A program made the translations under genes and the position numbers. This document shows positions 1 through 8,412 of a stretch of 64,000 nucleotides of DNA, piece after piece. This DNA is from Schlesneria sp. DSM 10557. Its GTDB lineage: Bacteria; Planctomycetota; Planctomycetia; Planctomycetales; Planctomycetaceae. The notes under the pieces are model-generated. The model was given only the letters and a program-made list of their open reading frames with translations. It made no database searches and was not told the origin of the DNA. Location of the stretch: assembly GCF_041860085.1 (NCBI RefSeq), contig NZ_CP124747.1, forward strand, positions 6,781,001 through 6,845,000. Reading direction: 5' to 3'. Every line of letters starts with the position of its first letter. The first letter of the stretch is position 1.

Positions 1-1355
1 TCCTGGAGGATGGCCTTCGTCTGGCGACTGCAAGTTACGATAACACCGTGATGCAGTGGGATGTGAAGTCGGGAAAAGAGATCAAGTCTCTCATGTTGCC
101 TCATCCCGATTCAGTCCTCGCGATGCAAATTATTCCGTCCACTAATCGGATCGTGACCAGCTGCACCGAGCAAAAGTCGATCGGCGAAGGTAAGACTGAA
201 GCGATATCAACATTGCGGTATTGGGACGGGGCGACCGGAAAGTTGCTGGCGACTTCGACACCCTTTGCCGGTACGGCACAATCCATTTCCGTTTCCGGGT
301 CGGGCGAGTACGTCAATGCGGCCAACTCCGAAACCGGCGATGTTTTGACCTGGAGCCTGGCGGATCCGAAGCAAGAGGTGACCAAGCTGCTTTCCAGTCC
401 CTCACGAAGCGATCTGCGGTCGGTTGTACTGCATCCTGATGGCCACCAGATTGTGACCATCGGCGGGAGCGACGCATTACTTTGGGATTTGAGCAACCCG
501 CAGAAGCCCTCACTTGTAAAGAGCTTTTCCCAGCATCTGACGGTCGCATCGGCCCGCTTCTCGCCAAACGGAAAGCGGATCGCCACTGGAGGACTGGATA
601 AGACGGCACGCGTCTGGGACATCCAGACGAAACGCGTCATTCGCAAGCTGGAAGGAGAGCAGGGACACAAAGGGCGAGTCAACTCCACCGTCTTTTCACG
701 AGACAGCGCTCACTTGCTGACGGCCAGTACTGACGGCACCGCCAAGCTTTGGAACATCGACACCGGAGAAGTCGTGTTCACTCTCGTCAATCGCAGTGGA
801 CCCGATGAACAGGTCAGTCCGATCAACTCGGCAACCTTTTCCGGCGATGGAGAATGGATTGCCACGGCATCCGAGGATGGCAAAGCCAGATTGTGGAGTG
901 TCAGAACGCAGGAATGCGTTCGAACGTTCAGCGGACATCAGGCGGGAGTTGTTTGCCTGGAATTCACAACGGACGGTGCAAAGCTGGTCACGGGGAGCAA
1001 GGACAAGACGGCCCGGTTATGGGACGTGGCGACGGGAACAGTAGAGTTGATCTTTGAAGGGCACACCGAGGAAATCACATCGGTGGCAATCTCGCACGAT
1101 ATGCTGCGAGTCCTGACCGGCAGCGCGGATGATTCTGCAAAACTCTGGGATGCGAAGCTTGTCACGGATTCCGAGGCAGACTCGCAGGTCGCAACTGTAG
1201 CTGCTTCATCCGCTCGACGTGCTACGGAAATCCTGACGTTGATCCGACACAAGAACGATGTCACGTCAGTGGCGTTCTCGCCTGATGGGTTGCAGATTCT
1301 GACAGGCAGTCTGGACCGTACGGCAGTAATCTGGCTGGCACGCGACTGGCGTTGA
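1..1355 (+). CDS. WD40 repeat protein, 3' part (5' end outside window)
   Basis: The reading frame is open from the first bases of the window, where it already encodes repeat-like sequence (LATASYDNTVMQWD), so the true start lies to the left. The visible ~450 residues consist of about seven WD40 blades, each ending in a W-D or W-like dipeptide (ARVWD, AKLWN, ARLWS, ARLWD, AKLWD, AVIWL) preceded by the usual GS.DKTA or GH pattern. WD40 propellers are protein-interaction scaffolds; in planctomycetes they are often the C-terminal half of large proteins with a kinase or cytochrome domain, but no such domain is visible here. The last blade ends at the C-terminus, so the 3' end is natural. Function unknown beyond scaffold. 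Confidence 0.92.
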   Translation, partial: LEDGLRLATASYDNTVMQWDVKSGKEIKSLMLPHPDSVLAMQIIPSTNRIVTSCTEQKSIGEGKTEAISTLRYWDGATGKLLATSTPFAGTAQSISVSGSGEYVNAANSETGDVLTWSLADPKQEVTKLLSSPSRSDLRSVVLHPDGHQIVTIGGSDALLWDLSNPQKPSLVKSFSQHLTVASARFSPNGKRIATGGLDKTARVWDIQTKRVIRKLEGEQGHKGRVNSTVFSRDSAHLLTASTDGTAKLWNIDTGEVVFTLVNRSGPDEQVSPINSATFSGDGEWIATASEDGKARLWSVRTQECVRTFSGHQAGVVCLEFTTDGAKLVTGSKDKTARLWDVATGTVELIFEGHTEEITSVAISHDMLRVLTGSADDSAKLWDAKLVTDSEADSQVATVAASSARRATEILTLIRHKNDVTSVAFSPDGLQILTGSLDRTAVIWLARDWR

Positions 1356-1383
1356 AATGGACCAGCATTGAGTCAGTTCGACC

Positions 1384-1413
1384 CTGACCGTGGCAGACGA
1401 CTGCCACGGTCAG
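1384..1413. terminator. 13-bp perfect hairpin between convergent genes
   Basis: Arms 1384-1396 and 1401-1413 are exact inverted repeats with a four-base loop. It lies between the ends of the WD40 gene and the convergent small secreted-protein gene. No T-tract follows on either strand, so it may be a bidirectional transcription stop or mRNA 3'-end stabiliser rather than a classical intrinsic terminator. Confidence 0.55.
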
Positions 1414-1478
1414 AGCGGACCGTCAAGAGAACGTGAATTCTCTCTGTAAAGCGACAGAATTACCGCCAGTGGATGGAA

Positions 1479-2006
1479 TCAGCGGTAGAAAATGGTGGCG
1501 TAATAGCCGTTTGCACCACGAGCCACACCGATTTCGATGGGAGTTCGCTGGCCCCAGAAGCAGGAATTACGAATCGCCTGGTCTGGAGTGGCACCAAAAC
1601 CGTTTCCTTCGTAGCTGCCGCCACCAAAACCACCCCCCAGATGCTGAACGCTTCCCAGGCGAGCGCTTTGTTCGGCCTTCCACTGTGCGCTTCCGTGTGC
1701 TGCAGTCCCGGCGGGCGGAACGACGGTGCCAGTCTGGTTGACCACGCCACTCGTCTGAACGACACCACTTGTCTGGACCACGCCGCTCGTTTGAACAACG
1801 TTGTTAGCGACGGGGGCAGCATTAGCCTGCACGATGACGTTAGAAGGGGTCGCGACAGTCGAAGTTGGCGTTACTGCAGTGTTGTAACCTGTTGTGTAAT
1901 AGGTCATATAGCCCTGCTGTCGCATCATTCGATGTCCTCGTGCCTCAGCATGGGAGGCAAACAGAGACAACGCCAACACGACGAACGCCATTTTCAATTT
2001 CATCAT
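1479..2006 (-). CDS. small secreted planctomycete protein, unknown function
   Basis: Predicted 175 residues. I chose the ATG at 2006 because AGGAG (2015-2019) lies 8 bases upstream and the product then begins with a clean signal peptide (MMKLKMAFVVLALSLF followed by a small-residue cleavage site ASHAEA). The middle is Thr/Val/Asn-rich and contains three tandem copies of QTSGVV, encoded by an 18-base repeat at 1740-1793. The C-terminal ~60 residues are Gly-rich then conserved-looking, with GATPDQAIRNSCFWG and an ending of the type IGVARGANGYYATIFYR, suggesting a small folded extracellular domain with one Cys. No enzyme motif is seen. Function not recognised. Confidence 0.8.
   Translation of the reverse strand: MMKLKMAFVVLALSLFASHAEARGHRMMRQQGYMTYYTTGYNTAVTPTSTVATPSNVIVQANAAPVANNVVQTSGVVQTSGVVQTSGVVNQTGTVVPPAGTAAHGSAQWKAEQSARLGSVQHLGGGFGGGSYEGNGFGATPDQAIRNSCFWGQRTPIEIGVARGANGYYATIFYR
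1740..1793. repeat. 18-bp tandem repeat x3 inside secreted-protein gene
   Basis: Three 18-base units (1740-1757, 1758-1775, 1776-1793) diverge at several third-codon positions but encode the same hexapeptide QTSGVV on the minus strand. The synonymous divergence indicates an old duplication held by protein-level selection. Confidence 0.8.
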
Positions 2007-3789
2007 TCTCGAAACTCCTGCGGACTCTGAAAATGTGGGCAAGCAGCCCACGACCGATCACGACGTTCGTGACGGATTTCACTCACACTCACAACAGCGA
2101 ATCCGTTTCGCTGTACTATGACTCAATCATGCATCCAAATTCATACGTGCGAACAACTGTCACGACTGCGGTCGATATGACTGCAAATCTGACAGGGTAA
2201 GAACGCAGGTATAACTGATCTTATCTTGTAATTAGTGTTAGTTGTGCGACGCGATATTGCCGCACATCAGCGGCAATAATTGCACGCTGATGTTTGCTAA
2301 GGAGCTGTGCCTGCACCATCGAAGTGGTGTAAGGTCCACGATACTGCCTGGGTACAAGACGACTCGATTGGTCGTCGATTCATTGGATGAGCGGCACATG
2401 TAACCTGTGGGGTTAATCGCACGCACGACCCCGCAGACATCATGCTGGGGGCGTCCACGAAGGCATTTCGTGGAACCTGAGCATTAAGTTACCAAATCCA
2501 TCCGGAAAAACTTTTGAGGGTAGGGAAGTCTCGTTTCGGTTGTATCAGCCGCGAACACTCACGTCCGCACTTTTACTCCCCGGTGCCCAGATCCTTGGGC
2601 TCAACAGACTCCATCAAAATTCCATCCAGGCAATGTCATCATCACAATGCCGACTCGCTCATTTCGAGCAACTGATTCTTAACGACGGTTTCCTTCAAGT
2701 TCAACCCCGGGAACGGAAATCGTGCCATGAAACGTGAGTTTTGGTGGCGTAACCTGTGTTTTGGAAATGGGTTGGGGTATTGCACGAATTAGGGGAAAAA
2801 CGTTCAGGGATGCATTTTTCCGGGCAGGATTCCGTGGAAATTGACCCGTGAATTTGGATGAATTGAAAGACTCCGGGACTCATTTGATAGACGATCTGCG
2901 TGAGAAACCGCCTTCTGCAGATTCACAAAGCATTTGAATTGAAGACGCCGTAAAACGTTCTGATGTCGTCTGTGTGTCGCAAACAGTCCGGCATTCGACA
3001 CAGCGCGATTGAGTTGGCTCGCCGTTTCCCAAGTCAGAGGGAGACTGGCTCGGTTCACTTCAACGAAGCAGGCTCACGCTGTGGCTCGCTGCTCAATCAC
3101 ATCGCTGCTGGTCTGGCACGACAGAAACAGTCAAGAAATATCGGCAGCCCCGGGCGGTGTTCTGCCGGCGATGGATTGATCAACGTACGGACAGAATTTT
3201 CAGCGGCGAGGTTTCGTCAGATGGCTGCAGTGTAATCGAGTCAGGGATTGTTAATTTGATGGAATAGTAGTGGCTTAGTAAGACGACGTGTTAGTAGCAC
3301 GTGGTCGAAGTCTAATATCAGTGTCTTTGATAATGGTTCGGGAATCAAGTTTGAAATGACAGGTAGAAGCATGGTCGGATTAGGGAGCGCGTGCACACCT
3401 TTTATGTTGAACGATATTTGTTGGTTGGACCTGAGGCGACAGGTCGAAGGAGGGAAGAGAATTCTTCGACTGGAGCTCACGATTTTTCACTGGTTCCGCT
3501 TCGGAAAGGGTCAACCCGCATGCGGCCACGGTGAGACGGAATGGAATTCTGGAGAGTTTCTGTGACAGCACTACCGGTCGCATGATGAAGGCTGTCTGGG
3601 CAATACGACCACTACCACAATTTGAATGCCGTTTACCGACGTGGTATCATCGCGTATCAACTCTCCACGGTCATCTTTGATTCTCAACCAGCACAAAATT
3701 CGACTCTCAGTGCGCGACGAATAGGTAGCGGTCTCGAAAGCGATTGATCGAATTTCAGGTCAGACTTGTTGTTAAGGGACACCATCGGA
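2007..3789. other. 1.8 kb gene-free region with hairpin cluster
   Basis: No reading frame here has convincing protein-like sequence, a ribosome binding site or a recognisable family. The stretch 2255-2474 holds several stem-loops: arms 2255-2263/2270-2278 (9 bp, 6-base loop), 2358-2363/2371-2376, 2429-2436/2445-2451 (one bulge) and 2454-2461/2467-2474. The stretch around 3240-3420 is visibly more AT-rich than the rest. The right end contains the leader of the large haem protein gene. Confidence 0.6.
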
Positions 3790-6700
3790 ATGTACACATC
3801 GAAATCACTGGCTGTCGCTTTGGTGCTCTTGTGCATTGTTCGGGTCAGTGTCACCGCGGCAGAACCATCCCGTCTGAAACTGTTGTTTCTGGGGGACGAT
3901 GGCCACCACCAGCCGGCGATTCGCTTTAAGCAGCTTCAGCCGGAGTTGAGAAAGCGGAAGATTGACCTTGTCTATTCCGACGCTGTGACTGATCTGAATT
4001 CACAGACGTTAGCAGAGTACGACGGACTAGTCGTCTATGCGAATATCGACGAGATCTCGGATGATCAGGCCCGTGCACTTCTCGCATTTGTCGAAGGTGG
4101 AAAGGGCTTCATTCCTTTGCACTGTGCCAGTTATTGCTTTCGGAATCATCAGGAGATCGTGGGATTGATCGGGGGGCAGTTTCTGAGGCATGAAACGGGC
4201 TCGTTCCGGACCACGATCGCGGAGCCGGACCATCCGGTGATGAAAGGGTTCAGCGGGTTTGAAAGTTGGGATGAGACCTATGTTCATACCCGTCATAACC
4301 CTGTGAATCGAGTTGTACTGGAGACACGGACGGAGGGGGATGCGCAGGAGCCCTGGACTTGGGTTCGGACTCACGGTAAGGGACGAGTCTTCTATACGGC
4401 CTGGGGACATGACGGACGCACATTCAGCAATCCCGGATTCGTCAACCTGGTCGAGAGAGGGATTCGGTGGGCGTGCGGTGGCGACCCGTCCATCGTTCCA
4501 CCCTTTGCTGACCGCCCGCAGATGACCAGTCTGCCTGATGACCTGGCGCCGTTCGAGTATGTCGAAGCCGATGTGCCGTTCTATCCCCCCGGCAAGCGCT
4601 GGGGAACCGTTGAAAACGGCCCCCGCAAGATGCAGCTCCCGGTGTCACCTGAAGAATCAATGAAGCACTTCGTGACGCCTGTCGGGTTCCAGGTGAAGTT
4701 GTTTGCCTCGGAGAAAGATTTTCAGGGAAAGCCCATCTCCATGAACTGGGACGAGCGCGGGCGCCTGTGGATTTGTGAAACGACTGACTACCCCAACGAA
4801 TTGCAGCCTGTCGGTCAGGGAACGGACCGAATCCGGATTCTGGAAGATACCGACGGCGACTGGGTTGCTGACAAGTTTACGGTGTTTGCAGAGCATCTGA
4901 GTATCCCGACCGCTATTACCTTCTATCGGGGTGGAGCAATCGTTCAGGACGGGACCGAGACTGTCTATCTCAAAGACACTGACGGTGACGATCGCGCAGA
5001 CTACCGCAAAGTCCTCGTTACCGGTTGGGGAATGGGGGATACGCACGGAGAAGTGAGCAATTTCCAGTTCGGTCTGGATAACTGGTACTATGCGATGCAG
5101 GGTTACAATGACTCGTCACCAGTCTTGACCGACGGACGCAAGGTCACCTCGTTTCGGCAGGGCTTCTTCCGTTTCAAAGTGAGCGAGTCTCAGAAAGGAA
5201 GCGACCCAGCGGCCGCTCCCATTGGAAGTGAGCCTCAGCCTGACCCTGTAGTGACGGAACTCGAGTTCCTGCGTTCAACCAACAACAACACCTGGGGGTT
5301 GGGGCTGAGCGAGGAAGGGTTGGTGTTTGGCTCGACCGCGAATGGAAATCCCAGCGAGTTCATGCCGATTCCTAATCGCTACTATGAAAGTGTGCGAGGC
5401 TGGTCGTCGACAGTGTTGGAAGGGATTGCCGATAGCAACAAGTTCGAACCACTGGACGCTGACAAGGTTCGTCAGGTTGATCACCACGGGGGATTCACTG
5501 CGGCTGCAGGTCACGCCCTCTATACCGCAAGGAATTATCCGAAAGAGTACTGGAATCGGACTGCCTTTGTGACTGAGGCGACGGGGCATCTGGTAGCGAC
5601 TTTCGTCTTGCGGGACGAAGGTGCGGGATTCCGATCCAAAAATTCCTGGAACCTGCTGGCCAGCAATGATGAATGGTCAGGGCCCATTATGGCCGAGGTT
5701 GGTCCAGACGGAAACGTGTGGGTGATCGACTGGTACAACTTCATCATCCAGCACAACCCGACGCCGATCGGCTTCCAGACGGGTAGGGGGAATGCTTACG
5801 AATCCAGTCTGCGTGATAAAAAGCACGGGCGCATCTATCGGGTGGTGTATACCGGAAACGAAGCGGCTCAATCAAAGTCTGCTACGTCGTCGCAAGAGAA
5901 TGCAGGCATGATGCAGGCGAAAGCGGTCGATCTTTCGCGGGCCAATGCGAATGAACTTGTCGCCGCGCTGCACTCGCCCAATTTCCTGTGGCGTCGGCAC
6001 GCGCAACGACTACTGATCGAAAAACGACATACGGAAGCGATTCCGGAACTCGTTGCCATGATCAAGGAGCAATCGATCGATGAGATTGGTCTGGCGACGG
6101 AGATAAACCACGCCCTGTGGACACTCCATGCACTCGGCGGGTTAACGGGTGAGAATCGAGAAGCGCACAGCGCCGTTGTTCATGCTCTGAATCACCCCTC
6201 TGCCGGTGTTCGCCGGAATTCGCTTCTTGTATTGCCGCGAGATTCCGCGACGATCGCAACTCTGCAGAGAAGTGGCGTACTGCGTGACCGAAACGCCAAA
6301 GTTCGCCTGTCAGGATTTCTGACACTTGCCGAACTTCCCGCATCCGCGGAAGCCGCTGAAGAAGTACGCCTCGCGATGGTTGCACCCGAGAACTCGGATG
6401 ATCGCTGGTTGCGAGAAGCATTAATCGCTGCGGCTGCCCGGCATGACTTGATGTTTCTGAAGTCGGTCATCCAGAACATCGGAGAAAAGTCCCCTGGACC
6501 CCACATCGACTTCATCAGGATTGTGGCTGAGCACTACGCTCGGGGGGGCAACGAGGAGTCGGTCGCGTCGCTCTTTCCTTTGCTGGTGCAATCCAGCGAG
6601 GGGATCGTGGCGTCAGATCGAGCTACGGGAATCATTTCGGCGATGATCGAAGGACTGGCGAAAGGATGGCCGCGAGGTCAGCAGGCGGACTTTGATGAAT

Positions 6701-8304
6701 CGACGGAAGGGGCTCTTGTCGAACTTTTGAACAAGCTTCCCGTCGCCGATCGAGGCCCCCTGGCGACGTTCGCGACACGGGCAGGAAGCAAGAAGCTGGA
6801 AACGTACAGTGCCGAAATCGCGGCATCCTTTTTGACAATCGCAAAAGATGAGAAACAACCGGACGATGTGCGACGCGATGCCGCAGTCCAGTTGCTCAGT
6901 TTCCGTCGTCTGGATCGTGATGCCGCGAAAGAGGTCATCGCTCTTGTGACACCTCGGACACCGCCAGAACTGGCTCAAGCTTTCATTGAAGCCGTGAACG
7001 CCAGCGAAGCACCCGAAGCGGGTGGTCTCTTGATTGAATCGCAGGCAACATTGACCCCCTCGGTCCGGCCTACCGTGATCCGTCTGCTACTGGGACGGGT
7101 CGACTGGACCGACGCCCTGCTCGATGCACTGGAGCAGGGGAAAATTTCCATGAGCGATCTTTCACTCGATCAAAAACAGGGAATGACCGCTCATCCCAAC
7201 AAAGAACTCGCCGATCGAGCGAAGAAGGTGTTATCGCGAACGGGAGGTCTCCCTAATCCTGATCGACAGAAAGTTCTGGACGAACTGCTGCCGCTCGCTG
7301 ACCAGACGGGTGACGTGGCGGCCGGACGAGACGTCTTTAAGAAGCAATGTTCCAAGTGTCATACCCACAGCGGTGAAGGGACCCGCATCGGACCGGATCT
7401 CACGGGGATGGCCGTTCATCCGAAGAAAGAACTACTGACGCACATCATCGACCCCAGCCGAAGTGTGGAAGGGAATTATCGCGTGTACTCGGTTGTCCTC
7501 AATGACGGCCGGGTGATGAACGGGTTGCTCGCTTCCGAGTCGAAGACGGCGATCGAAATCTTCGATGCCGAAGGGAAGAAGCACGCTCTGCAGCGTGCTG
7601 ACATTGAGGAACTGATCGCATCGACCAAGTCGCTCATGCCGGAAGGATTCGAGAAGCAAGTCAAGCCGGACGAAATCAAGAACTTACTGGAATTCCTGAC
7701 TCAGCGAGGAAAATACCTCCCCATTCCGATTGATAAGGTGGCGACGGTTGTCAGTACGAAGGAGATGTTCCACGACGGACAGCATGATGAACAGAAACTG
7801 ATTTTCCCGGACTGGGCGCCGCGTATTTTTGAGGGGGTCCCGTTCGTCCTGGTTGACCCGCAGGGAGACCGCGTGGCGAACGCGATCATGTTGTATGGGA
7901 CCAACGGCGATAAGCCCCCGCGGATGCCCAAGCGAGTCGCGCTGACATGTAACTCGGCTGCGACAGCGATCCATCTGCTGGGCGGGGTCAGTGGGTGGGG
8001 ATGGCCTGCGAGTGAAAAGGGACTCTCGAGCCTCATCGTCCGTCTCAAATATAGGGACGGAGCAGTCGAGGAGCATGTGCTGAAGAATGGCGAGCATTTC
8101 GCAGACTACATTCGGCGCGTCGATGTCCCTCAATCTCAGTTTGCTTTCCCGCTCAGGAATCAGCAGATTCGCTACCTGAAGGTGGTTCCCGGGCGGACAG
8201 ATCCGATCGAGACGATCGAACTGGTCAAAGGGAATAACGTCGAGTCGTCGCCTATCGTGATGGCGATTACTGTTGAGACCCCCGCTGCGTCTGAAAAGAA
8301 ATAA
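3790..8304 (+). CDS. Large secreted ThuA / membrane-bound dehydrogenase / HEAT / cytochrome-type protein
   Basis: Predicted 1504 residues. I prefer ATG 3790 over the TTG at 3766: AAGGGA lies about 10 bases upstream and the product starts with a signal peptide ending near VSVTAAEP. Domains in order: ThuA-like (GATase-like fold) roughly 25-250; PVC-type membrane-bound dehydrogenase beta-propeller about 290-690 with calcium-binding-like DTDGD repeats; HEAT-like helical repeats about 720-1150; Pirellula/Verrucomicrobium-type haem-binding domain about 1160-1310 with CSKCH and a downstream GPDL/TGM segment, expected to bind haem c; and a C-terminal beta domain. Members are thought to act in periplasmic carbohydrate oxidation, but the substrate is unknown. 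Monocistronic by spacing. Confidence 0.93.
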   Translation: MYTSKSLAVALVLLCIVRVSVTAAEPSRLKLLFLGDDGHHQPAIRFKQLQPELRKRKIDLVYSDAVTDLNSQTLAEYDGLVVYANIDEISDDQARALLAFVEGGKGFIPLHCASYCFRNHQEIVGLIGGQFLRHETGSFRTTIAEPDHPVMKGFSGFESWDETYVHTRHNPVNRVVLETRTEGDAQEPWTWVRTHGKGRVFYTAWGHDGRTFSNPGFVNLVERGIRWACGGDPSIVPPFADRPQMTSLPDDLAPFEYVEADVPFYPPGKRWGTVENGPRKMQLPVSPEESMKHFVTPVGFQVKLFASEKDFQGKPISMNWDERGRLWICETTDYPNELQPVGQGTDRIRILEDTDGDWVADKFTVFAEHLSIPTAITFYRGGAIVQDGTETVYLKDTDGDDRADYRKVLVTGWGMGDTHGEVSNFQFGLDNWYYAMQGYNDSSPVLTDGRKVTSFRQGFFRFKVSESQKGSDPAAAPIGSEPQPDPVVTELEFLRSTNNNTWGLGLSEEGLVFGSTANGNPSEFMPIPNRYYESVRGWSSTVLEGIADSNKFEPLDADKVRQVDHHGGFTAAAGHALYTARNYPKEYWNRTAFVTEATGHLVATFVLRDEGAGFRSKNSWNLLASNDEWSGPIMAEVGPDGNVWVIDWYNFIIQHNPTPIGFQTGRGNAYESSLRDKKHGRIYRVVYTGNEAAQSKSATSSQENAGMMQAKAVDLSRANANELVAALHSPNFLWRRHAQRLLIEKRHTEAIPELVAMIKEQSIDEIGLATEINHALWTLHALGGLTGENREAHSAVVHALNHPSAGVRRNSLLVLPRDSATIATLQRSGVLRDRNAKVRLSGFLTLAELPASAEAAEEVRLAMVAPENSDDRWLREALIAAAARHDLMFLKSVIQNIGEKSPGPHIDFIRIVAEHYARGGNEESVASLFPLLVQSSEGIVASDRATGIISAMIEGLAKGWPRGQQADFDESTEGALVELLNKLPVADRGPLATFATRAGSKKLETYSAEIAASFLTIAKDEKQPDDVRRDAAVQLLSFRRLDRDAAKEVIALVTPRTPPELAQAFIEAVNASEAPEAGGLLIESQATLTPSVRPTVIRLLLGRVDWTDALLDALEQGKISMSDLSLDQKQGMTAHPNKELADRAKKVLSRTGGLPNPDRQKVLDELLPLADQTGDVAAGRDVFKKQCSKCHTHSGEGTRIGPDLTGMAVHPKKELLTHIIDPSRSVEGNYRVYSVVLNDGRVMNGLLASESKTAIEIFDAEGKKHALQRADIEELIASTKSLMPEGFEKQVKPDEIKNLLEFLTQRGKYLPIPIDKVATVVSTKEMFHDGQHDEQKLIFPDWAPRIFEGVPFVLVDPQGDRVANAIMLYGTNGDKPPRMPKRVALTCNSAATAIHLLGGVSGWGWPASEKGLSSLIVRLKYRDGAVEEHVLKNGEHFADYIRRVDVPQSQFAFPLRNQQIRYLKVVPGRTDPIETIELVKGNNVESSPIVMAITVETPAASEKK

Positions 8305-8328
8305 CGAGGCTCTTCCCAGATCAAAAAA

Positions 8329-8377
8329 TTCGGGAGCCAACCCGGCCGTGGGGTGCACGGCGAGGAAGGCTCCCGAA
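8329..8377 (-). terminator. Intrinsic terminator of the M3 peptidase gene
   Basis: Perfect 10-bp arms 8329-8338 and 8368-8377 enclose a second small stem (8345-8350/8356-8361). On the minus strand the stem is followed directly by a run of six T (8322-8328 region), the layout of a Rho-independent terminator for the gene ending at 8413. It may also stop plus-strand transcripts from the gene ending at 8304. Confidence 0.85.
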
Positions 8378-8412
8378 ACTGAACTTGATTGCTGCAGCGA
8401 CAGGTCGTTCGC

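Noticed and set aside
3766..3789. TTG start for the large haem protein
   Set aside because: It would place charged residues before the signal peptide; ATG 3790 has a better Shine-Dalgarno and a clean signal sequence.
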